The notes: generated by a model from the letters alone, not told the origin. Shown: positions 9,612-17,846, counted from the stretch's first letter. The stretch: DNA of 64,000 nucleotides from Actinomycetota bacterium (GCA_947450545.1 CANFVU010000003.1:1-64000), one strand, 5' to 3'. Program-made: numbers and translations.

Positions 9612-9617
9612 TAAACT
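9612..9617 (+). promoter_or_regulatory. -10 box TAAACT (leaderless promoter of the DUF4395 gene)
   Basis: TAAACT matches TANNNT and ends exactly 6 nt before the ATG at 9624, so the transcript should start at the start codon. It gives this gene its own promoter in addition to any read-through from the thioredoxin gene. Confidence 0.55.
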
Positions 9618-9623
9618 TCTCTA

Positions 9624-10067
9624 ATGACTAAAGTGAATGAGAAGCCAGCGATTCCAGAACTCATTGACCCTCGCGGACCGCGTGTCACAGCATCAATCAC
9701 TCTTATTGTTCTTGGAGCAGCATTCCTCACGCATTCAACTCTTCTTGTCTTAATACAACTTCTACAATTCACTATTGGTGGTTTTGTAACACCTAAGAAA
9801 GCTCCCTACGGATTGTTCTATCGCAAAGTTGTTCAGCCACGACTGAATGGAAGCTTTATTGGTGAAGATATTCGTGGCCCTCAGTTTGCTCAAAAAGTTG
9901 GATTTATCTTCGCGCTTCTTGCAACGATTGGCGCATTTACAAAAATAGATCTGCTCTTCTCAATCCCAGTCATCCTTGCTTTTGTTGCAGCAGTTCTAAA
10001 TGCAGTTTTTGATTACTGCCTTGGTTGCCAGATCTATTTACTTTTGCAAAGAATTACAAAGCGCTAA
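9624..10067 (+). CDS. DUF4395 membrane protein with C-terminal CxxC
   Basis: This 147-aa protein has four hydrophobic segments (about 24-52 as a hairpin, 90-108, 110-130) and the family's motif Cys132-Leu-Gly-Cys135 at the end of the last helix. DUF4395 proteins are of unknown function. Adjacency to a thioredoxin-like gene suggests that the membrane-embedded CxxC exchanges electrons with it, as CcdA/VKOR-like proteins do, or that the pair acts in sulfur transfer; both are inference. The 3' end overlaps the convergent aldo-keto reductase by 14 bp. Confidence 0.8.
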   Translation: MTKVNEKPAIPELIDPRGPRVTASITLIVLGAAFLTHSTLLVLIQLLQFTIGGFVTPKKAPYGLFYRKVVQPRLNGSFIGEDIRGPQFAQKVGFIFALLATIGAFTKIDLLFSIPVILAFVAAVLNAVFDYCLGCQIYLLLQRITKR

Positions 10068-10986
10068 CAGCATCGAGCGCAGAAAGTTGCGCCGATGAGA
10101 GCTCCACAATTGGAAAAATCTCTTGAGCTTGTTCTGCTGTTCTCGCACTCGCAATAGGAAGACTTCCATGTCCTCGAAGCCAAGAGAGAGCAACGGCTGA
10201 CATTGAGGTGTTAAGTTCCTTGGAAATCTCTTCAATTTTTGCCAATACTGACCAACCACGATCTGTTTGATATCCCTCAACTCCACCTGCGCGAGCAGAA
10301 TCCACTTTTACACCAGGGCGATATTTTCCAGTAACAAAACCACGTGCAAGACCGTAATAAGGAATCGATGTAATTCCGAGTTCTGAAACGGCTGGTGCGA
10401 CATCGCTTTCGAATGGTTCACGGTCCATGATGTTGTATTGATTCTGCACAGCAACATAATGAGGGAAGTTATTTGATCTGCTCACAGCTGCTGCTTCTCG
10501 AAGTCGATCTCCAGAGTAATTGGAGGCAGCGATGAGATGTACTTTGCCTGCAGCAATCACTTCTGCATATGCCCCAAGAGTCTCTTCAAGAGAGACGTTT
10601 TTATCATCATCATGGGAGTAATAAAGGTCAATGTGATCAGTCTGTAGACGACGCAGCGAGTCATCCAAAGCTGATTTGATATTTGACGCCGATAAACCAG
10701 AACGCGTAGAGAGCTTTGCAACTTTAGTAGCGATAACCATTTCATGGCGATTGCCACGAGACTTCATCCAGTTGCCGATAATGGTTTCACTTTCGCCACC
10801 GACATTTCCAGGCTTCCACTCTGAATACATATCAGCGGTATCAATAAAGTTTCCACCAGCTGCTGCGTATGCATCAAGTACTGCAAAAGATTCTTCCTCG
10901 TTTGCAGACCATCCGAAAACATTGCCTCCGAGGCATAGCGGGTAGATCGAAAGATTTGTATTTGCGAGAGTGATTCTAGAAGTCAT
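10054..10986 (-). CDS. Aldo/keto reductase
   Basis: This 310-aa NADPH-dependent (beta/alpha)8-barrel oxidoreductase reduces an unknown carbonyl substrate. It shows the GGNVFGW start, a DTADMYSEWKPGNVGGESE segment containing the catalytic Asp and Tyr, the IATKV lysine motif, and SHDDDKNVS in place of the usual H-x-P/D region. No linked pathway gene identifies the substrate. The ATG at 10986 is supported by a TAGGAT box 6 nt upstream. Convergent overlap with the DUF4395 gene is 14 bp. Confidence 0.9.
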   Translation of the reverse strand: MTSRITLANTNLSIYPLCLGGNVFGWSANEEESFAVLDAYAAAGGNFIDTADMYSEWKPGNVGGESETIIGNWMKSRGNRHEMVIATKVAKLSTRSGLSASNIKSALDDSLRRLQTDHIDLYYSHDDDKNVSLEETLGAYAEVIAAGKVHLIAASNYSGDRLREAAAVSRSNNFPHYVAVQNQYNIMDREPFESDVAPAVSELGITSIPYYGLARGFVTGKYRPGVKVDSARAGGVEGYQTDRGWSVLAKIEEISKELNTSMSAVALSWLRGHGSLPIASARTAEQAQEIFPIVELSSAQLSALDAVSAL

Positions 10987-10992
10987 GCTTCA

Positions 10993-10998
10993 ATCCTA
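10993..10998 (-). promoter_or_regulatory. -10 box TAGGAT (leaderless promoter of the aldo/keto reductase)
   Basis: On the minus strand TAGGAT is followed by exactly 6 nt and the ATG at 10986. No Shine-Dalgarno sequence fits in the 6-nt gap, so leaderless translation is expected. Confidence 0.6.
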
Positions 10999-11010
10999 AT
11001 GTTTGGATCG

Positions 11011-12006
11011 CTACTTGGTAACCCTCAGAAGATTAATCGGCAATAGGGCGGCAACAGCTGCAGGTAATAGCCACCAAGCGTTTGTACCGCTATGAACCAT
11101 GAGATTCGTTGCCTCAAGTGCGGCAATCACAATTGCAAATCCAATCAAGTCATCGCCAATGAGGAAGTCGTACCAGAAGAAGCCAAAATCCTTCATAACT
11201 TTGATGAAACCGCGATCTTCTAAGACTGTTTCAGCATCAAGCTCGACTAGCGATGCCACCTTCACCTTTTCAGGCGTTCGAGCTCGTCGTGCTTTCAAGA
11301 GCTGCACTAAGAGGAATGAAACAAAAGTGACGTAAGGAATGATTCCCAAGAGGTAAGCATCGGCGCTCGGCCACAGTGCGCCGGCTCCTTCAGCTCCCCA
11401 AAATATTCCAAATGAAGTCAACATGATTCCGACGATAAATTTCATGGTGTTTTCAGGAACTTGAGCAAGTGGTTTACGCAGTGCAAAACCTGCAATCGCA
11501 ACAATCACGACTGCGGCAAGGGCACCGAGTGAAGCAAGTCCAACCTGGTGCTGGATGGTTCCAAATGTTAAAACGATAAATGCAACTTCAAGCCCTTCAA
11601 GTAGAACACCTTTGAATGAGAGGGTGAAGGCGTACCAATCGGCGACTCCAAATTTCTGACCTTCTTTAGCTTTGCGTGCCGCAGCGAGTTCTTCTTGAAA
11701 AATTTTCTCTTCATCATGCAACGCTTTATATCCAGATGCACGCAAAATTGCTTTGCGAATCCATTGCAAACCAAAGACTAAAAGCAACGTTCCGACAATC
11801 AGTCGTAATCCGTTCATTGGTAGATGTGAAATAGATGGACCAATAGAAACGATAACGAGAGCAAGGACGCCAAATCCTGCGCCAGTTCCCAAGAGCGCTG
11901 ATTTCCAATCCCGAGCAGTTCCTGCTGCAAGGACAATCGTTGTTGCTTCTACAGCCTCAACAGCACAAGCAAGAAAAACTGAGATGAAAAGTGCTAGACC
12001 ATGCAT
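11011..12006 (-). CDS. COG4280-like multi-pass membrane protein, function unknown
   Basis: This 331-aa protein has about eight hydrophobic helices in two related halves. The first half opens with EAVEATTIVLAAG (residues about 17-29) and the second with LLEGLEVAFIVLTFG (about 134-148). Each places two acidic residues inside a membrane helix, reminiscent of FTR1, TerC or LysE-type carriers. A charged loop of about 40 residues separates the halves. The pattern suggests ion or metal transport but gives no substrate; the COG4280 label is from memory. The ATG at 12006 sits 6 nt after a TACGAT box. Confidence 0.6.
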   Translation of the reverse strand: MHGLALFISVFLACAVEAVEATTIVLAAGTARDWKSALLGTGAGFGVLALVIVSIGPSISHLPMNGLRLIVGTLLLVFGLQWIRKAILRASGYKALHDEEKIFQEELAAARKAKEGQKFGVADWYAFTLSFKGVLLEGLEVAFIVLTFGTIQHQVGLASLGALAAVVIVAIAGFALRKPLAQVPENTMKFIVGIMLTSFGIFWGAEGAGALWPSADAYLLGIIPYVTFVSFLLVQLLKARRARTPEKVKVASLVELDAETVLEDRGFIKVMKDFGFFWYDFLIGDDLIGFAIVIAALEATNLMVHSGTNAWWLLPAAVAALLPINLLRVTK

Positions 12007-12012
12007 AGTTGA

Positions 12013-12018
12013 ATCGTA
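12013..12018 (-). promoter_or_regulatory. -10 box TACGAT (leaderless promoter of the COG4280-like gene)
   Basis: Minus-strand TACGAT ends exactly 6 nt before the ATG at 12006. It lies in the 19-bp gap after the upstream MFS gene, giving independent transcription. Confidence 0.6.
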
Positions 12019-12025
12019 GCTCTCA

Positions 12026-13180
12026 TCAATCTTTTACAGTGAAATAGCCAGCAACTACAACATAAGCGGCAAGAAGTGCTGGAACCATCATTGCCCAACG
12101 AAGTGTCACAAGATTGGCTAGAAAACCAATAACAGGTGGCCCTGCGAGAAAACCAAAATAAGCAATTCCAGAAACCATTGCCATGCCTTCAGAAGGAGCC
12201 ATGCGATCAGCAAATCTTTCTTTTGCCATCTTTCCAGACATGCTCAATACAAGTGGAAACACTGTCGAGGATCCCGCGGCGAGGAAGACCCAACCAACAA
12301 TTACTCCATATATTCCGCCAACAATAAGTCCACCGAACAACCCAATGGATGCAATCAATCCGCTCGTTATAACAACTCTGCGAACTCCAAAACGGTTAGC
12401 TAAATAATCACCAAGGAATCGGCCGATCACCATCGTGATTGAGAAGAAAATATAAGGAAGCGTGGAGACAAACGGTGAAGCATGGAAAGTAGTTCGGCTT
12501 AATATTCCGCCCCAATCCCCAGCTGCTCCTTCTCCAACTTGACCACACATCATGATGAGTCCGAGAGCCCAGAAAATCGCTGGTCGCCTCCTGTTGCGTG
12601 TGTGCTTATTTCTGTCAATCGGGTGAATATCAATTTCATTTGGCATCCACCATGGCTTTAAAAGAAGTGCTGCTGCGATAGCAACGACTCCAACAACAAT
12701 GGTGTGTTTCAAAATTGAAATATTCCATTGTGAAAGCAATCCGCCAGTAAATCCGCCAATGAGTGCACCTGCAGAAAACATCGCGTGGAATGTGCTCATG
12801 AAACGTTTATTAGCTTCGTGCTCGACTGCCACAGCGTGGGTGTTCATCGAAACATCTTGAACTGCAAGAAAGAAACCAAATACAAAGAGAGTCAAAGTGA
12901 GTTGTAACAGTGAATGCGAAGTACCTACGAGCACGGTTGAGAGAGCTAAACCGATTGCAGATGGAACAGCTACCCAAGCACTTCCACGTGTTGCACATAA
13001 ACGCCCTGTAGGACCGAGTGCGACGAGAATTCCCAACGAAGAAAAGAGAAGCGCACGGCCTATTTCACCGTTGCTGATCGCCAAAATCTCTTTGAAATCC
13101 GGCAGGCGTGCAACAAAAGCTCCGACTACAAAGCCATTAGTTATGAATGCCGCAGTAACGGCTACTCGTGCACGATTCAC
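12026..13180 (-). CDS. MFS transporter
   Basis: This protein of about 384 aa is a major-facilitator carrier with about 12 hydrophobic helices and a basic cytoplasmic stretch near the middle (DRNKHTRNRRR). It resembles small sugar/drug MFS proteins; substrate unknown. The longest open frame begins at 13288 inside tRNA-Tyr, which is not credible. I place the start at GTG 13180 because a TACGAT box lies exactly 6 nt upstream, the same leaderless arrangement as the next gene, and because residue 1 then directly precedes the first membrane helix. It is convergent with nothing: the COG4280-like gene follows on the same strand. Confidence 0.85.
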   Translation of the reverse strand: MNRARVAVTAAFITNGFVVGAFVARLPDFKEILAISNGEIGRALLFSSLGILVALGPTGRLCATRGSAWVAVPSAIGLALSTVLVGTSHSLLQLTLTLFVFGFFLAVQDVSMNTHAVAVEHEANKRFMSTFHAMFSAGALIGGFTGGLLSQWNISILKHTIVVGVVAIAAALLLKPWWMPNEIDIHPIDRNKHTRNRRRPAIFWALGLIMMCGQVGEGAAGDWGGILSRTTFHASPFVSTLPYIFFSITMVIGRFLGDYLANRFGVRRVVITSGLIASIGLFGGLIVGGIYGVIVGWVFLAAGSSTVFPLVLSMSGKMAKERFADRMAPSEGMAMVSGIAYFGFLAGPPVIGFLANLVTLRWAMMVPALLAAYVVVAGYFTVKD

Positions 13181-13186
13181 TCGGAC

Positions 13187-13192
13187 ATCGTA
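13187..13192 (-). promoter_or_regulatory. -10 box TACGAT (leaderless promoter, MFS gene with GTG start)
   Basis: Minus-strand TACGAT followed by six bases and GTG (13180-13178) fixes the MFS start. The hexamer is identical to that of the COG4280-like gene at 12013-12018. Confidence 0.6.
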
Positions 13193-13209
13193 GTGAGGAG
13201 AGATAACGC

Positions 13210-13294
13210 TGGTGGCGGGTGAAGGATTTGAACCTTCGAAGGCTGAGCCGGCGGATTTACAGTCCGCTCCCATTGGCCGCTCGGGCAACCCGCC
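13210..13294 (-). tRNA. tRNA-Tyr (GTA), CCA encoded
   Basis: The minus strand gives acceptor GGCGGGT pairing with ACCCGCC, a D arm, an anticodon loop CTGTAAA with anticodon GTA, a long variable arm (class II, CCGGCTCAGCCTTCG region) and the T loop GGTTCAAATCC. Discriminator A and an encoded CCA end at 13210. An inverted repeat GCAGCCC/GGGCTGC (13305-13311 and 13328-13334) and a TACTAT possible -10 lie upstream. Confidence 0.95.
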
Positions 13295-13378
13295 AGGTTG
13301 AAGTGCAGCCCGCGAATAGTAGCGAAAGGGCTGCGTTAGGGTCTAATCGAGGGTTTTCACGCTCCACCAGAACGAGGG

Positions 13379-13384
13379 TAACCT
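13379..13384 (+). promoter_or_regulatory. -10 box TAACCT (leaderless promoter of psuG)
   Basis: TAACCT lies 7 nt before the GTG start of psuG at 13392. No Shine-Dalgarno is visible. This would drive the whole psuG-psuK operon and perhaps the genes beyond. Confidence 0.5.
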
Positions 13385-13391
13385 CTGAGAC

Positions 13392-14276
13392 GTGATTAAG
13401 TTTTCTCGAGAAGTATCTGAAGCTCTTGCTTCAAAAAAGCCATTAGTTGCTCTTGAATCCACAATTATTAGCCATGGACTTCCACGTCCTCGCAATTTAA
13501 CGGTGGCACAAGAGGTGGAATCAATTGTTCGAGCAACTGGCGCTGTGCCAGCAACAATTGCAATTCTCGATGGTGAGATACATGTTGGTTTAGAAGCTGA
13601 TGAACTTGATCGAATTGCAAATGAAGATGGTGTTGTTAAGGCATCCACTCGCGATCTTGCAATATTGGCTGCAACCAAAAAGAGTGCAGCAACAACAGTT
13701 GCGGCAACGGCGCATATTGCAGCTATGGCGGGAATCTCTGTGTTTGCTACAGGAGGACTTGGCGGAGTGCACCGCGGAGATGGCTTTGATGAATCAGCAG
13801 ATTTACGTGGCCTTTCCATCACGCCAGTTGTCATTGTTTGCGCAGGCGTGAAATCCATCCTCAATGTCGAAGCAACTCTTGAACGATTGGAAACTCTTGC
13901 AGTTCCAGTTCTCGGTTTCAAGACAAATAAATTTCCTGGCTTCTACTTAACAGAATCTGGTTTTGAGATTGAGCACCGCGTTGAGAGTGCACTAGAAATC
14001 GCTGCTATTTGGAAGCAACGCGCAGCAGTAAATACTTCTGAAAGCGCAGTTATTGTCACTAACCCCGTGAAAGTTGAGCTAGACCGCACTCTCCACGACA
14101 CTTTGTTGAAAAATGGTTTAGCTGAAGCAGAAGCAAAACATGTCACCGGTAAAGCTGTCACTCCATTTTTACTTGAATATTTCCACCGCGTGAGTGAAGG
14201 AAAGAGTTTGGACGTTAACGTAGAAATCATTAAATCTAACTCAAAGCTTGCAGCCGAGATAGCTATCGCCCTCTAA
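13392..14276 (+). CDS. psuG: Pseudouridine-5'-phosphate glycosidase
   Basis: PsuG (294 aa) breaks the C-glycosidic bond of pseudouridine 5'-phosphate, giving uracil and ribose 5-phosphate; it is the committed step of pseudouridine salvage. The sequence follows the family closely: VALESTIISHGLPRP near residue 18, GGLGGVHRG near residue 120 with the metal/phosphate-binding region, and a C-terminal EYFHRVSEGKSLDVN. It starts with GTG 13392. The kinase gene psuK follows after 4 bp, the standard two-gene pathway. Confidence 0.95.
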   Translation: MIKFSREVSEALASKKPLVALESTIISHGLPRPRNLTVAQEVESIVRATGAVPATIAILDGEIHVGLEADELDRIANEDGVVKASTRDLAILAATKKSAATTVAATAHIAAMAGISVFATGGLGGVHRGDGFDESADLRGLSITPVVIVCAGVKSILNVEATLERLETLAVPVLGFKTNKFPGFYLTESGFEIEHRVESALEIAAIWKQRAAVNTSESAVIVTNPVKVELDRTLHDTLLKNGLAEAEAKHVTGKAVTPFLLEYFHRVSEGKSLDVNVEIIKSNSKLAAEIAIAL

Positions 14277-14280
14277 GGCA

Positions 14281-15168
14281 ATGAACCACTTTCTCTGTAT
14301 TGGCGACACCATGATGGATGTCAGCGTCGTTATTGACTCCGAAATCCACGTGGGCGGAGATACTCAAGCCACCATTTCAACTCATGGCGGCGGCGCTGCA
14401 GCGAATGTCTCAACATGGCTCGCATCGCTGGGAAATAGTGTCTATCTCTGTTCGCGCACTGGAGATGACCTCAATGGAACATTTCTCTTTGATGAGCTCG
14501 ACAAATATTGCGTGCGGCATTCCGATCATCATGCACCAGGTGAAAAAACAGGCGTGGTTGTTGTCCTCGTGAATGAAAATGGTGAACGCACGATGTTCCC
14601 AGACTCTGGAGCTAATTCTGGGTTAAGCGCTAAAGACTTACCACCTTTGGAAGAGTTTGATGCTGTGTATCTCTCGGGGTATGCGCTCATTAATCCTAAA
14701 TCTCGAAAGAATGTTTTAGAGATGGTTGCACAAATCAAGGCACATTCAATCCCCATTGTTTTAGATCCAGGAACAGTTGGTGCACTTCGAAATATTCCAA
14801 CATCGATTCTGAATGATTGGATTGCTCTTGCAGATGTCTTAATTCTCAACGAAGAAGAAGCTTTCTATGTTGCAGATGAAAAAGATATTGAAGGTGCGCT
14901 TGTGAAGCTTGCGGCTGTTACTCCTCTAGTCGTTGTAAAACGCGGTGAACGAGGTGCGATAGCAATATTCGAGCGTGTGATGATTGTTGAAGTTCCCGCC
15001 GAAGAGGTCGAAGTCATCGATACGACAGGTGCCGGTGATTCATTTGCTGCAGGATTTATGTCTTCATGGTTCTCAGATCCCAACTTAGAAGTGGCAATAA
15101 AAAATGGAATTTCCCAAGCCACTACATGTATTGCAAGTGTTGGAGCCCGCCCACCTATTGGAAAATAA
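14281..15168 (+). CDS. psuK: PfkB-family kinase, probable pseudouridine kinase
   Basis: This 295-aa ribokinase-like sugar kinase has the N-terminal GD-x-MMDV segment, the substrate-loop HGGGAAANVSTWLASLG (residues about 37-53) and the C-terminal ATP/anion-hole motif DTTGAGDSFAAGF. PfkB kinases are hard to assign alone. Placement 4 bp after psuG makes pseudouridine 5'-phosphorylation the best prediction, supplying the PsuG substrate. The alternative is another nucleoside or ribose kinase. Confidence 0.85.
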   Translation: MNHFLCIGDTMMDVSVVIDSEIHVGGDTQATISTHGGGAAANVSTWLASLGNSVYLCSRTGDDLNGTFLFDELDKYCVRHSDHHAPGEKTGVVVVLVNENGERTMFPDSGANSGLSAKDLPPLEEFDAVYLSGYALINPKSRKNVLEMVAQIKAHSIPIVLDPGTVGALRNIPTSILNDWIALADVLILNEEEAFYVADEKDIEGALVKLAAVTPLVVVKRGERGAIAIFERVMIVEVPAEEVEVIDTTGAGDSFAAGFMSSWFSDPNLEVAIKNGISQATTCIASVGARPPIGK

Positions 15169-15172
15169 GGTG

Positions 15173-15198
15173 CATAGGCTTAGACTTCCAAGCCTATG
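15173..15198 (+). promoter_or_regulatory. Inverted repeat enclosing the cdd -10 box and start codon
   Basis: Perfect 9-bp arms CATAGGCTT (15173-15181) and AAGCCTATG (15190-15198) flank an 8-nt loop. The right arm contains the cdd ATG. A TAGACT -10 box (15181-15186) lies at the junction of left arm and loop, 9 nt before the ATG. It could be an operator over a leaderless promoter, or a hairpin hiding the start codon in read-through mRNA from psuK. Confidence 0.6.
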
Positions 15199-15582
15199 GA
15201 AATTCAATGGAATCAGATTCACGACCTCGCAAAAGAGGCAATGAAGAAGGCTTATGCGCCGTACTCAAAATTCCCTGTAGGGGTTGCTGCACTTGTTGAT
15301 GATGGTCGCTACATATCTGGCTGCAATGTAGAGAACGCCAGCACCGGTCTCGGTCTATGTGCTGAATGTAGTTTGGTCTCAGATCTTGCACGGACAGGTG
15401 GCGGACGACTCATCGCAGTTGTCTGCGTTGGAGGCGATGGAAATTTCCTTGCTCCATGCGGTCGCTGTCGCCAATTGTTATTCGAGCACGGCGGAAAAGA
15501 AGCTCTTTTGATGACGCCTGATGGTCCTCAAAAGATGATTGATATGTTGCCATGGGCTTTTGGACCGGATGATTTGAAGTAA
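15196..15582 (+). CDS. cdd: Cytidine deaminase
   Basis: Cdd (128 aa, the small homotetrameric type) hydrolytically deaminates cytidine and deoxycytidine to uridine and deoxyuridine. Motifs are CNVENASTG near residue 41 (substrate binding), the zinc/catalytic C-A-E near residue 54, and PCGRCRQLL near residue 91, which provides two more zinc cysteines. Uridine made here can be used by the nucleoside hydrolases and uridine phosphorylases nearby. The stop abuts the add start directly. Confidence 0.95.
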   Translation: MEIQWNQIHDLAKEAMKKAYAPYSKFPVGVAALVDDGRYISGCNVENASTGLGLCAECSLVSDLARTGGGRLIAVVCVGGDGNFLAPCGRCRQLLFEHGGKEALLMTPDGPQKMIDMLPWAFGPDDLK

Positions 15583-16668
15583 ATGACACTTCTTCTTACC
15601 GCTCAAGAAATTTCTCAAGCACCAAAAGTTCTCCTCCACGATCACAACGATGGAGGGCTGCGACCTCAAACGATGATTGAGATGGCTGAGGAATCTGGCT
15701 ACACAAAACTGCCGTTCAATGATGCGGAACGACTTGCGAAGTGGTTCTTTGAAGCATGTAGCGAAGGAACTCTCGAGCTTTACTTGGAAACTTTTGAGCA
15801 CACGATCTCGCTCATGCAGACGCCTGAACAAATAATTCGCGTTGCGCGAGAATGCGCTCTAGATCTTGCCCGAGATGGCGTTGTGTATGCAGAAGTTCGC
15901 GGCGCTCCGGAACTCTTTACACGTAAAGGTTTAACAATTGATCAAGTAATTGAATACACCGTCGAGGGTTACCAGCAAGGTATGGCTGAAGCAAAGCGAG
16001 AAGGTTTCTCTATTCGCGTTGAAGGGCTGCTCTGCGCTTTGCGACACAATCACTTTGCAGATGAAGTTGCTGAGAAAGTTATTCAATTCAAAGGCAAAGG
16101 CATCGTCGGATTTGATATCGCAGGCCCTGAAATGGGATTCCCCCCTACCGATCACATCAAAGCTTTCAATTATCTACGCGCACAAGGCGGGCACTACACA
16201 ATTCACGCTGGTGAAGCTGCTCCCCTTGAATCCATTGCACTCGCTGTTCGTGAGTGCAAAACCGAACGCATTGGCCACGGTATTCGCCTCATCGATGACA
16301 TCTCATTTGAGAATGGCGAAGCAAGACTTGGCGAGTTAGCACAGGAGATTTTGGATAAACAGATTGCTCTTGAAATGGCTCCCACTTCAAATCTTCAAAC
16401 GGGTGGCGCATCTTCGTATGAGACTCATCCGATTGGCATTATGAAGGAACTTGGCTTCAACGTCACCATTAACACGGACAATCGCCTGATGAGCAAGACT
16501 TCAATGATCAAGGAGATCACTGAGATTTCAGCAGCGCATTCGTGGGACTTACAGGATCTTCACGATGTGGCTGAGAATGCCATCAACTCTGCCTTTATTT
16601 CAGCAGATGAGATCAAAAATATTTTGGAATCACAAATTCGCCCTGGCTACGAAAAGTTAGGTGCCTAA
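15583..16668 (+). CDS. add: Adenosine deaminase
   Basis: Add (361 aa) deaminates adenosine and deoxyadenosine to inosine forms. It is an amidohydrolase barrel with the N-terminal zinc pair HDH (residues 19-21, in LLHDHNDGGLRP; relatives usually have Leu at the Asn position), HAGE near residue 207, a GHG in the catalytic loop and NTDNRLM with the final metal Asp near residue 302. Start ATG immediately follows the cdd stop. The stop overlaps the P450 start (TAATG), so expression of the P450 is coupled to a nucleoside deaminase. Confidence 0.93.
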   Translation: MTLLLTAQEISQAPKVLLHDHNDGGLRPQTMIEMAEESGYTKLPFNDAERLAKWFFEACSEGTLELYLETFEHTISLMQTPEQIIRVARECALDLARDGVVYAEVRGAPELFTRKGLTIDQVIEYTVEGYQQGMAEAKREGFSIRVEGLLCALRHNHFADEVAEKVIQFKGKGIVGFDIAGPEMGFPPTDHIKAFNYLRAQGGHYTIHAGEAAPLESIALAVRECKTERIGHGIRLIDDISFENGEARLGELAQEILDKQIALEMAPTSNLQTGGASSYETHPIGIMKELGFNVTINTDNRLMSKTSMIKEITEISAAHSWDLQDLHDVAENAINSAFISADEIKNILESQIRPGYEKLGA

Positions 16669-17846
16669 TGATTGATTTTACAAACGTTGATGTCATAAAC
16701 AATCCATACCCGCATCTGGCTGAACTGCGTAAACATGGCAAGCCGATTTGGCACGAAGAACTCAACCTCTTCTTGGCTCCCAACCACAAAGATGCAAATG
16801 AGGTCCTTCGAAATAAATCGTTAGGCAGAATTTTTAAAGCGAAAGAACCAGAATCTGAATGGAACGTATTTAACTACCTACACTCTGATTCAATTCTCGA
16901 TAGCGAGCCTCCAAAGCACACCCGCCTTCGGTCGTTGGTGATGAAAGCTTTCAATAAGAATCGAATTGAATCCCTACGTCCAAATATCGTGGCTCTCACC
17001 CAAGAACTTCTGAATAACATCGAAGATCTCGGTGGGAACTTTGATTTGATTGCTGACTATGCCGAACCTTTGCCAGTAAAAGTTATTGCAGCGCTTTTGG
17101 GCTTCCCAACAAGCGATGAATATCTCCTGCGCCCATGGTCACAAGCCATAGTGAAGATGTATGAAGTAAACCCTTCTATCGAGAGCCAAGAAGGTGCAAA
17201 GAGAGCAGCAAATGAATTTGCTGAATACGTGCACGGACTCATGCTCCTTCGCAAAGCTCATCCAACAGATGATCTCATCACAGAGCTTGCTCAAGTTGAA
17301 GAAGCGGGCGAAAAACTCTCTACTCACGAACTCATCGCTACATGTGTACTTCTCCTCAATGCTGGACACGAAGCAAGTGTCAATGGATTTGGAAATGGGA
17401 TGGTTGCTGCGCATCAAAACCATTCGCAATGGGAATTGCTCCAACGTGATCCTGAAAAATATTCAGCGACAGCTCTCGAGGAATTCATTCGCTTTGACGC
17501 TCCCCTCCAATTCTTTGAGCGAACCGCTACTTCTGATCTGGAAATGAGCGGGGTAGAAATCAAAGCTGGGCAAAAGATTGTCAGCCTTCTTGGTTCAGCA
17601 AATCGAGATGAAGCAGTCTTCGCCAATGCTCATGACATGGATATCACCCGTGAACACAATCCACATATTGGGTTTGGAGCGGGAATCCACTTCTGTATCG
17701 GAGCGCCTCTTGCCAGACTAGAAATGGGAATTTCTTTACCTGAATTGTTTAAGCGTTTTCCTAAGTTAGAGCTTGAAGAAAATCCAGTGCGTCGCCAGAC
17801 GTTTTCACTACGAGGGTACGAAGCCGTGCCAGCAAGGACATCATGA
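16668..17846 (+). CDS. Cytochrome P450
   Basis: This 392-aa soluble bacterial P450 has the heme-binding loop FGAGIHFCIG with ligand Cys343, the K-helix E272-x-x-R275 and the I-helix AGHEAS (232-237), where Ala-Ser replaces the usual Thr-Thr/Ser oxygen-activation pair. Substrate unknown. It overlaps add by one base upstream and a nucleoside hydrolase by 4 bp downstream, so it is firmly inside the nucleoside operon. Oxidation of a modified nucleoside or base (for example N-demethylation or prenyl hydroxylation) is a hypothesis drawn from context only. No ferredoxin or ferredoxin reductase gene is in the window. Confidence 0.93.
   Translation: MIDFTNVDVINNPYPHLAELRKHGKPIWHEELNLFLAPNHKDANEVLRNKSLGRIFKAKEPESEWNVFNYLHSDSILDSEPPKHTRLRSLVMKAFNKNRIESLRPNIVALTQELLNNIEDLGGNFDLIADYAEPLPVKVIAALLGFPTSDEYLLRPWSQAIVKMYEVNPSIESQEGAKRAANEFAEYVHGLMLLRKAHPTDDLITELAQVEEAGEKLSTHELIATCVLLLNAGHEASVNGFGNGMVAAHQNHSQWELLQRDPEKYSATALEEFIRFDAPLQFFERTATSDLEMSGVEIKAGQKIVSLLGSANRDEAVFANAHDMDITREHNPHIGFGAGIHFCIGAPLARLEMGISLPELFKRFPKLELEENPVRRQTFSLRGYEAVPARTS

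Noticed and set aside
13343-13921. 192-codon minus-strand frame
   Set aside because: It lies antisense to psuG, whose family match is strong; low-complexity Ser/Ala/Arg composition is typical of shadow frames.
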